From: Siphonodentalium dalli
Taxonomy: Eukaryota; Mollusca; Scaphopoda; Gadilida; Siphonodentaliidae
Assembly (NCBI GenBank): GCA_032622095.1
Contig: CP136064.1
Location: forward strand, 130,993,605-131,057,604
DNA length: 64,000 nucleotides
Direction: 5' to 3'
In this document: one piece after another, positions 55,798-64,000 of the stretch
Layout: each line of letters starts with the position of its first letter
Numbering within the stretch: the stretch's first letter is position 1
The notes under the pieces: model-generated
Database searches by the model: none
What the model saw: only the letters and a program-made list of their open reading frames with translations
What the model was told of the DNA's origin: nothing
Made by a program: the position numbers and the translations under genes

Positions 55798-57042
55798 AAC
55801 AAGAGATGGACTGTCGTCCGGTACATACTCCCTTGTTACATACCGCCTAGTGTGGGTATATCTATAAAATATGACTGCTATACTCAGACAGATGGACCCA
55901 AAAATCAGCATTTTCATATAAACAAAGATGAATAACTATAGAACAAAAAAACAAAACAAGACAAATAGTTGAAGTGCCATTAAATGTCCTCATAATGGTG
56001 AACATCCATACCAAATTTAATTGAGATCCGAGCATTACTGTTCAATTTATGACACGAACAGACACCAGACGGACCAAAAATCCAACATTTCCAGTTAATC
56101 GAAGATGTATAACTCTAGAATTGAAAATCCGAACAAAACGATGGAAGATTCTTTTTAATGTCTTCATAGTAGTGAACATCCATTCCAAATTTCATTGAGA
56201 TCCCATCAAAACTGTTGAAGTTACAACATGAACTGACACCATGCATACATACCAAACAGCCATCATTTCCTGATAAACAAAGATGAATAACTCTAGAATA
56301 TAAAATCCGAAAAAAAATGATGGACCCCTCTATTGCATGTGCCCTCACAGTAGTGAACATCCATACAAAATTTCATTGAGATCCGATCACTACTGTTCAA
56401 GTTATGACAAGCACAGACACCAGACGGACCAAAAATCCAACATTTCCAGATAATCAAAAATGAATAACTCTAGAATGGAAACTCCGAACAAAACAATGAA
56501 ACCCCTATTTAATGTCCTCATAGTTGTGAACATCCATACCAAATTTCATTGAGATCCCATCAAAACTGTTGAAGTTACAACATGAACTGACACCAGGCAT
56601 ACCATGCAAAAGCCAACATTTCCAGATAAAGAAGGATGAATAACTCTAGAATGGAAAATCGGAACAAAACGACGGAACCCTCTATTTAATGTCCTCATTG
56701 TAGTGAACATCCATACCAAATTTCATTGAGATCCCATCAAAACTGTTGAAGTTACAACATGAACTGACACCAGGCATACCATGCAAAAGCCAACATTTCC
56801 AGATAAAGAAAGATGAATAACTCTAGAATGGAAAATCGGAACAAAACGATGGAAACCTCTATTTAATGTCCTCATTGTAGTGAACATCCATACCTAATTT
56901 CATTGAGATCGGAGCACTACTGTTCAAGTTATGACATGAACAAACATCGGACGGTCGTACGTACGGCCGCACACACAGACACATGTACGGACGGATAGGT
57001 GCAAAACAGTTTAACCCTCTTTTTAAAGGGGGTATAATTAAC
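55798..57042 (-). repeat. GGGGGTATA-type element, inverted copy with six or more 174-bp monomers
   Basis: Reverse orientation of the 17757-18715 family. It runs from ACAAGAGATGGACTGTCGTC (55798) to TTTTTAAAGGGGGTATAATT (57042). Monomer landmarks (TCATTGAGATCC) recur at roughly 175-180-bp spacing near 56020, 56193, 56367, 56548, 56731 and 56905. It lies inside the CACTA-like element. Minus-strand frames here are repeat readings. Confidence 0.88.
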
Positions 57043-57660
57043 GCCCGCATCACTAAAAGTCCGCTTCATGGCTGCAGCAAAACTATTTAGCGCAATCTCC
57101 AAAAAAAAAAAAAATCCTCCCTCAATACGCTAGTGATAGGGACTTATTTTTGGTTCACCGGTCACATGTTTAAGAACACCGGTTATATTTACTTCCGGTA
57201 AAAAGCACGTGGTCTGATATTTTATCGTCTGTCCATTTTTTCAATTTTGGACAAATAAATTGGAAAAAATGAGTTCGTTTTCGATGTGCATTACGTCAGG
57301 GATCACAGTTATACCGTTGAGTGTATATGGAGGATTAACCGAAGGAACATATGTTGGTTGGTGAACTATTTGCGACAATGCAATGCAATAAATCTGATGA
57401 TTTTGGCGAAATCCGGAAAATTCCAAACGATTTGAAATACATTAAACCGAATGCTATATTGCCATTATTGGAAACTCGAGTAGTTTCAATGGGCAAAAAG
57501 TGTTTCCTGGTGCCAAAATATGTGATCTAATAGAAAAATAAAAATGAAGTTATTCACAAATACTTTCTTCTTGTCAATCTTTGAAGTACATGTACGTTCC
57601 TCCCAATCATTGAAATTGAATTCAACCATCAGAACTGTCACTTTGACAGCACATGCACAG

Positions 57661-58640
57661 ACCTTCTCAAAATAAGTGTCCCTTTTAACGGGGTTCTCAG
57701 GAGTTAACAACGCGGTTGTACCCCGCTGGACAAAACAAGTGTCCACTGACACAGCGGTGACCCGCCGGTGTACTTTCCGTTCGGCCCGCGGTGTCATTGT
57801 GTGTAACCACGGTCGAATGGCAAGTACACCGCGGCCGAATGGCAAGTGCACCACGGCCGAACTGCAGTCAGCTGGTGGAGCCGCGGTGTAGTTGCAGTTC
57901 GGCCACGGTGGCAACGCAAACCGCACCGCGGTTAAGTGGACACTTGTTTTGTCCAGCGGGGTACCTTCAACACAATGCGGTCGTTGCGTTGATAACGCAG
58001 TGTTGGTACGTTACGACCGCGTTGAAGTTTAACACAGACCGCGTTTATGTTAAATGCGTTGCGTCAAGGATCAACGCAACACGCGAAGATTACAATCACC
58101 GCGCCGAAAATATATACATGTACAGACGATGAGTCATGTAAGTAGTTTTTTAACCATTAAATTTTTTGTTTTAAATATAATTTATGATCACATATGACTA
58201 ATTTAGTGTCATTTGAACTCAAAAGTGTTTTTGTTGTTAGAAATCTCAATTGCATCTCTATTAATTCGTGCAGCACGATCAATGCGATCTACATTTATTT
58301 ATTAGCTTTTTCCAGAAAAATTCTAATGAAAATGTAAAACATTTAACACCAATCAATCATTTTATCCATACCTCCCACCATGCCAAAATAACATTGTATT
58401 ATGTTGGCAATGTTCCGTTTCGTTGACGGTTATCTCAACCGCGTTTGTTGCGTTTACAGTCATGCCCACCGCGCTATGTTGCATTGACGGTTACCTCGAC
58501 CGCATTGAGGAAAATCACAACTGCATTGGAGTAACGTTACGACCGCGTTCCGTTAACACGAGAATCGCGTCGATGGTCAATTCTCAACACGGTTCCAACG
58601 TTTGAGAGGGACACTTATTTAAAGTTAATTTTGAGAAGGT
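57661..58640. mobile_element. 980-bp CpG-rich element with inverted ends, nested in the CACTA-like element
   Basis: ACCTTCTCAAAATAAGTGTC on the left matches, inverted, a right end whose complement is ACCTTCTCAAAATT (13-bp insert) AATAAGTGTCCC. The interior repeats CpG-rich boxes such as GACCGCGTT, CAACCGCGTTTG and AACGCGGT. It carries a smaller MITE at 57721-57961. The target duplication is not clear. Confidence 0.75.
57721..57961. mobile_element. 241-bp MITE with TA duplication, nested in the CpG-rich element
   Basis: CCCCGCTGGACAAAACAAGT then GTCCAC on the left is a perfect inverse of GTGGACACTTGTTTTGTCCA then GCGGGG on the right, 26 bp. It is flanked by TA (57719-57720 and 57962-57963). 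The interior repeats CACCGCGGCCGAATGGCAAG-like boxes. The 146-codon minus-strand frame at 57486-57926 is produced by these repeats. Confidence 0.93.
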
Positions 58641-59565
58641 ATGTTCTCACATCAGCAGCCATCAGTATAAAAGTATAATGATATAAACCGGTATATAGGA
58701 TTCTTGTGGAACACTAGAAAAATTACATCAGTGTCACTGAGAATTGTTCCTGATAGTGGATATCCATGGGCATTGCAGTAAATAAATACATGTAGAGCAA
58801 TTTATGGCACTGCTACATTTGAATCAGATTTCTCAGAATTCCTAATATAATTGTCAGAAGTTTTTTGTAATTTGAGTGGTGTGTGTTTCTCTATACATGT
58901 ATGTGTGGTTACATTGTACAGTTATGATATTTGGTGGGAGACATTGAGTGCTTCTGACTATCATGAATAGAACCAGACAAAACTCATGCTATGCCTTTCC
59001 TCAATATCCATTTAGAGCCATGCTTTTGGAATTGGGCAACAGAGGTGTCAGAATATTCCCATGTATTGAGCTATACATGTGATTACACAGATACAAGTTG
59101 TATTACATGAACCTGGAATCATGAAAAAAGATTTAATATTGGATTTTGAGTATGTTTTGAAATTTTTTAAATAAATAATAAATATAAAAAGACTCCCTCC
59201 CTCCCTTATCAAAACATTTAGACATAATTGCTTGTGAACCCAGACTTGAATTTGTAATGGCCTTATATATGTTTTATTATTATTTCTATCCAATTGTAAT
59301 TAATTTCAACACAGTTGATGCCCCATTTAAAAATAGATCATCTTGAGCTATATTGTACAGAGAAATGAGGAATCGGGAAGTCCATAAATATACACACAGT
59401 ACCACTTTAAAGGGACATTCAAGGTCCCGGGCCATATTCTGGCTATAAACACCTATTCCGGGTATCATACCCAAGTTTGGAGATAAAGTGTCTAGTCATT
59501 TCAGTGAAGCGGACCAGCGTCGCCAAACTCACCTTCTGGAGACCTCATTCTGCTTATGACCAGTT
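58641..59565. other. Interior of the CACTA-like element, nothing recognised
   Basis: AT-rich sequence without coding signature. At 59517-59560 it holds a piece resembling one arm of the 13424-14259 palindromes (CACCTTCTGGAGACCTCATT). Confidence 0.5.
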
Positions 59566-59569
59566 TTTC

Positions 59570-60084
59570 ATGCCCATCATATTTAATGGGCCTTATTATG
59601 CCCCATGAACCAACCATTAAATATAGGCTGTATTTAATGGCCATCAATTTTGTGGGCACCCTGCCCCCATAAATTTAATGGGCATAAAAATTGACCTCCC
59701 AAAATTAATGCCCATTATAATGACCCATTTTAATGCCCATTATATTTAATGGGCCTTAATATGTAACCTTTCATTGGATTTTAAAGGGGTTTTAATGGCA
59801 ATTAAACACAGAATGTTGCCATTAATTTTGTAATGGCCTTTAGTTCCCGCCTTCATTTAATGCCCATTACCCCAGTTAATTTAATGGCCATACACATACC
59901 CATTAAAATAATTTAGCTTTAATGGCCGTTAACTTTCTTATAATAATGGCAATTTAATGGCTGTGAAAGGTTACATATTAAGGGGGTATTTTAATGGGTT
60001 TTTAACGGGAAAATCATGGGTTTTTTAATGGATTTGTAATGGTATATCATTAATGGGCATTTAATGGGTGTGCGCGCAGTAGTG
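59570..60084. repeat. Right subterminal repeat field of the CACTA-like element
   Basis: Dense TTTAATGGGCCTTA and TTAATGCCCATTATA boxes, mirroring 54476-55040. Confidence 0.88.
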
Positions 60085-60154
60085 ATACCCAGGCCTGAGT
60101 ATCTTCCCCCCACCCAGCACCTACATATGACAAAAATTATTGCTTAATTTGCTT

Positions 60155-63147
60155 TATGTGATCACTCAGATCCAAGAGACACTACCCCCACCAGTGACAG
60201 CCCTGCCACTACTGCATTGATTGTTTATGCACTACAGAGAAAACACTCTTATCACATGGAATATTTAAACGACAACACATGAGTGGGGTATGATCTCAGC
60301 TTTAATGTAACATTATAAGCTTGTCCTGCAGATAGCCCATACGCATGGAAAACCAATTAAGCAGAGCCTTCGCTCTGACGAGAAGCCGAAGCAGAGAACG
60401 CTGAAGAAATACTGCTGTACAGCGCAGGCATGAGCATGGCCCGACGAGCTAAGGTACGATTCGGAGCCGGCGCCCAAGAATTGCTATGAGGCGCCCTAAG
60501 CAATAAGCACACACGGCCAACAGGGAGAAGCCCAACGAGTGCGACGCAGGAATGGCAGTAGAGACCACTGGACAGCCCAACTCCCTATGGCTAAGCACCG
60601 TGGTATGGGCGGGTAACACCACAGTTACCCCTGCATGACGCACCAAAGCTGGATCAATGGCACTGATGACACAGCACCTGAAAGGGAAAGCAAACAGCAG
60701 CAACGAGATGCAAACACACAGGGCCCTAGGCCCAAAACAAAACAGGCATCACAGAACAATGAATATGGCGTGCCACTTCGGGACGCCGAACAAAGCGGGG
60801 CATGGAGCTCCAAGGGGGGAGGGAGGGAGCGCGATGCGTATAATTCAAGAGTGACTTGCTTTTCCAGTTACCGGAAGGAGGCAGCATTCCGGGCGGATGT
60901 AAAATGCGGACTTTAAGTTCGGCCGATACGGAACGGATCGTACCGAAAAACCGGAATGTCTGCCGGATGACAGGATCGAAGAACCACATAAATCACCCCG
61001 AACCTTATCGGCCCTGGGTGCATTATGTGATCACTCAGATCCAAGAGACACTACCCCCACCAGTGACAGCCCTGCCACTACTGCATTGATTGTTTATGCA
61101 CTACAGAGAAAACACTCTTATCACATGGAATATTTAAACGACAACACATGAGTGGGGTATGATCTCAGCTTTAATGTAACATTATAAGCTTGTCCTGCAG
61201 ATAGCCCATACGCATGGAAAACCAATTAAGCAGAGCCTTCGCTCTGACGAGAAGCCGAAGCAGAGAACGCTGAAGAAATACTGCTGTACAGCGCAGGCAT
61301 GAGCATGGCCCGACGAGCTAAGGTACGATTCGGAGCCGGCGCCCAAGAATTGCTATGAGGCGCCCTAAGCAATAAGCACACACGGCCAACAGGGAGAAGC
61401 CCAACGAGTGCGACGCAGGAATGGCAGTAGAGACCACTGGACAGCCCAACTCCCTATGGCTAAGCACCGTGGTATGGGCGGGTAACACCACAGTTACCCC
61501 TGCATGACGCACCAAAGCTGGATCAATGGCACTGATGACACAGCACCTGAAAGGGAAAGCAAACAGCAGCAACGAGATGCAAACACACAGGGCCCTAGGC
61601 CCAAAACAAAACAGGCATCACAGAACAATGAATATGGCGTGCCACTTCGGGACGCCGAACAAAGCGGGGCATGGAGCTCCAAGGGGGGAGGGAGGGAGCG
61701 CGATGCGTATAATTCAAGAGTGACTTGCTTTTCCAGTTACCGGAAGGAGGCAGCATTCCGGGCGGATGTAAAATGCGGACTTTAAGTTCGGCCGATACGG
61801 AACGGATCGTACCGAAAAACCGGAATGTCTGCCGGATGACAGGATCGAAGAACCACATAAATCACCCCGAACCTTATCGGCCCTGGGTGCATTATGTGAT
61901 CACTCAGATCCAAGAGACACTACCCCCACCAGTGACAGCCCTGCCACTACTGCATTGATTGTTTATGCACTACAGAGAAAACACTCTTATCACATGGAAT
62001 ATTTAAACGACAACACATGAGTGGGGTATGATCTCAGCTTTAATGTAACATTATAAGCTTGTCCTGCAGATAGCCCATACGCATGGAAAACCAATTAAGC
62101 AGAGCCTTCGCTCTGACGAGAAGCCGAAGCAGAGAACGCTGAAGAAATACTGCTGTACAGCGCAGGCATGAGCATGGCCCGACGAGCTAAGGTACGATTC
62201 GGAGCCGGCGCCCAAGAATTGCTATGAGGCGCCCTAAGCAATAAGCACACACGGCCAACAGGGAGAAGCCCAACGAGTGCGACGCAGGAATGGCAGTAGA
62301 GACCACTGGACAGCCCAACTCCCTATGGCTAAGCACCGTGGTATGGGCGGGTAACACCACAGTTACCCCTGCAGGACGCACCAAAGCTGGATCAATGGCA
62401 CTGATGACACAGCACCTGAAAGGGAAAGCAAACAGCAGCAACGAGATGCAAACACACAGGGCCCTAGGCCCAAAACAAAACAGGCATCACAGAACAATGA
62501 ATATGGCGTGCCACTTCGGGACGCCGAACAAAGCGGGGCATGGAGCTCCAAGGGGGGAGGGAGGGAGCGCGATGCGTATAATTCAAGAGTGACTTGCTTT
62601 TCCAGTTACCGGAAGGAGGCAGCATTCCGGGCGGATGTAAAATGCGGACTTTAAGTTCGGCCGATACGGAACGGATCGTACCGAAAAACCGGAATGTCTG
62701 CCGGATGACAGGATCAAAGAACCACATAAATCACCCCGAACCTTATCGGCCCTGGGTGCATTATGTGATCACTCAGATCCAAGAGACACTACCCCCACCA
62801 GTGACAGCCCTGCCACTACTGCATTGATTGTTTATGCACTACAGAGAAAACACTCTTATCACATGGAATATTTAAACGACAACACATGAGTGGGGTATGA
62901 TCTCAGCTTTAATGTAACATTATAAGCTTGTCCTGCAGATAGCCCATACGCATGGAAAACCAATTAAGCAGAGCCTTCGTTCTGACGAGAAGCCGAAGCA
63001 GAGAACGCTGAAGAAATACTGCTGTACAGCGCAGGCATGAGCATGGCCCGACGAGCTAAGGTACGATTCAGAGCCGGCGCCCAAGAATTGCTATGAGGCG
63101 CCCTAAGCAATAAGCTCACACGGCCAACAGGGAGAAGCCCAACGAGC
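60155..63147. repeat. 869-bp tandem array, about 3.4 near-identical copies
   Basis: The block starting TATGTGATCACTCAGATCCA begins at 60155, 61024, 61893 and 62762, exactly 869 bp apart. The fourth copy stops after about 386 bp. Copies differ by only a handful of single bases (for example GCATGACGC versus GCAGGACGC at 61505/62374). The same sets of short open frames recur on both strands in every copy. One minus-strand frame ends ARRAMLMPALYSSISSAFSA, but without relatives I can name. The array begins in the 165-bp array text (GCTTAATTTGCTTTATGTG). Confidence 0.97.
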
Positions 63148-63376
63148 AGTCCTTCGAATTTGGAAAACGTAGGTGCGCGATATATCGCTCGGAGCTTTTG
63201 GAATTTGCGCGCGCATTTTTTGCGGGAGCACAATTCAAATTAACATGGATGAAATGATTACTGAATAAAGACAAACACAATTATAATGATACACACGTGT
63301 AATTCCAAGTGTGTGCCTTTGGCAACTTAAAGTGAAAACAGAAATAAAAACATATGTTTATATTGTAGTACAATAT
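63148..63376. other. Junction after the 869-bp array, nothing recognised
   Basis: CpG-containing sequence (TTTGCGCGCGCATTTTTTGC) followed by AT-rich DNA. A similar GACGCGCGCATTTAAA lies at the very end of the window, possibly a repeated or inverted element end. Confidence 0.4.
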
Positions 63377-63595
63377 CTAGTCCACAATAATCCGATTATC
63401 TGGCAATCCAGGTGAATCTAATAACGGTAATGAGTCCACTTCCGCGTCTGAGAGCGCATGCTCACCAGACTCGCAGTCGCTTAAAAATTCAAACTCGGAA
63501 GTGGAATCGTTACCGCAATCAGATTCACCGGAATCCGACGAATCAACCGGGGCTCTCTTTAGTTTTGATAGAGTCGGTATTTGAGGAGGCTCCAA
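63377..63595 (-). CDS. Short acidic open frame, hypothetical
   Basis: A 72-codon frame from MEPPQIPTLSKLKRAPVDSS to LLDSPGLPDNRIIVD. The middle is rich in Ser, Asp and Glu (SDSGESDCGNDSTSEFEFLS). Such acidic leaders occur at the start of some transposases and in many nuclear proteins, but nothing specific is recognisable. No splice sites were assigned. It may be the first or last exon of an element. Confidence 0.3.
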   Translation of the reverse strand: MEPPQIPTLSKLKRAPVDSSDSGESDCGNDSTSEFEFLSDCESGEHALSDAEVDSLPLLDSPGLPDNRIIVD

Positions 63596-63691
63596 TGTCC
63601 ATTCTTCGCTTTCTCTGAGTCGATAGATACTGGCTTCGAAGTATAGCTTCGAAGTATAGTTAAACTTAAAACCTAATCTATGGCAATAATA

Positions 63692-63958
63692 TTAAAATGA
63701 ATCGGCGAATCCCGCATGCCGAAACATCAAACGAGGCTGCCAAAGAATTGACACTTTTTTGCGGGAACTCGCACGTGCAGCAGTTGTGACGAGGTGTGCC
63801 CCAATCATTGAGTGAGAAAGACGCCGGCGGCCGCTTTGATCTTTGTTATTATGTTCGTAATCAACGTCATCGCTACTGAGAAAGATACACAGTGAATAGT
63901 CTTGTCGGCGTTTAACCATTGATGTGCTGTTTGTTAAAATCTCGTTCACTGGCTGCAA
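63692..63958 (-). CDS. Short basic open frame, hypothetical
   Basis: An 88-codon frame with KRRQDYSLCIFLSSDDVDYE, then SGRRRLSHSMIGAHLVTTAA. It lies on the same strand as the acidic frame at 63377-63595 and about 100 bp upstream of it. The two might be parts of one element gene. No family is recognised. Confidence 0.25.
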   Translation of the reverse strand: MQPVNEILTNSTSMVKRRQDYSLCIFLSSDDVDYEHNNKDQSGRRRLSHSMIGAHLVTTAARASSRKKVSILWQPRLMFRHAGFADSF

Positions 63959-64000
63959 ATTCCGACGCGCGCATTTAAATTTTTTGGCGTGCGCATTTAA

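Larger units (their letters stand above)
54476..60084. mobile_element. 5.6-kb CACTA (EnSpm)-like element with subterminal repeats
   Basis: Starts CACTACTG and ends CAGTAGTG, the exact complement. ATA is duplicated on both sides (54473-54475 and 60085-60087). The next bases also align as inverted ends (CATTCCATTAAAATGCC versus ACACCCATTAAATGCC). About 560 bp at the left end and 510 bp at the right end are packed with short motifs of the type TTAATGGCCAT and TTAATGCCCATTA. CACTA termini, a 3-bp duplication and dense subterminal repeats are all known for this superfamily. No transposase is visible, so it is non-autonomous. It is inserted in the 165-bp array and hosts further nested elements. Confidence 0.85.

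Noticed and set aside
57486..57926. 146-codon minus-strand open frame
   Set aside because: More than half lies in the 57721-57961 MITE and the flanking CpG-rich element. The reading comes from inverted repeat boxes and has no protein motif.
60449..62827. Identical sets of 60-100-codon frames in each 869-bp unit
   Set aside because: They recur only because the DNA unit is duplicated. Near-identity at DNA level gives no evidence of coding selection.
49337..64000. Next ILKAP exon (ILLACDG type)
   Set aside because: Searched by eye for an AG followed by Phe-Ile-Leu-Leu-Ala-Cys-Asp-Gly codons on the + strand. None found, so it probably lies outside the window.

Overview
This is eukaryotic, intron-rich, AT-rich DNA, most likely from a mollusc and probably a bivalve. 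The reasons are the dispersed families that begin TTTTAGCTCACCTGAG or TTATGCCCC followed by CGTCCGTCC tracts, which I know from bivalve genomes, and the very high load of nested transposons. The species cannot be read from the window.

One host gene spans most of the window on the + strand. Six consecutive coding exons (415-538, 16443-16549, 21625-21718, 33706-33793, 44736-44857, 49217-49336) with matching GT/AG sites and compatible phases encode the middle of a PP2C-family Ser/Thr phosphatase that resembles ILKAP. The N-terminal exon(s) lie before the window. The last exons, with the final metal-binding aspartates, were not found and probably lie after it. Nearly everything else sits in the introns of this gene or beyond its last visible exon.

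Intron 1 (539-16442) holds an 8-kb element (about 4174-12240) with inverted terminal repeats. It carries a minus-strand gene for a large protein with Cys/His-rich N-terminal modules and a C-terminal acidic-residue pattern that resembles PIN/FEN-type nucleases. The gene has one intron, into which a 487-bp foldback has inserted, and it is broken by three frameshifts. The same intron holds long palindromes at 2394-2561 and 13424-14259. Intron 2 has a TTATGCCCC-type repeat invaded by a TTAA-flanked MITE, a 1.8-kb hAT-like element with an 8-bp target duplication and a LINE-bearing segment. Intron 3 holds a 4.3-kb foldback (24022-28345) with 1.3-kb arms homologous to the ends of the 8-kb element, then a GC-richer decayed tract with a tRNA-like SINE head and several MITEs. 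Intron 4 has tandem repeats, a TIR element and a CR1/Jockey-like LINE split by about 2.7 kb of foreign DNA. Intron 5 contains a ZBED-type hAT remnant with intact ends and two MITEs.

Downstream of 49336 come another hAT-like element (49702-50843), an orphan THAP-like first exon (52485-52646), a C/G-run tandem array split by a 5.6-kb CACTA-like element that carries further nested elements, and a near-identical 869-bp tandem array (60155-63147). The window ends in unassigned sequence with two short minus-strand open frames. No CRISPR arrays, operons, rRNA genes or convincing functional tRNA genes were seen.
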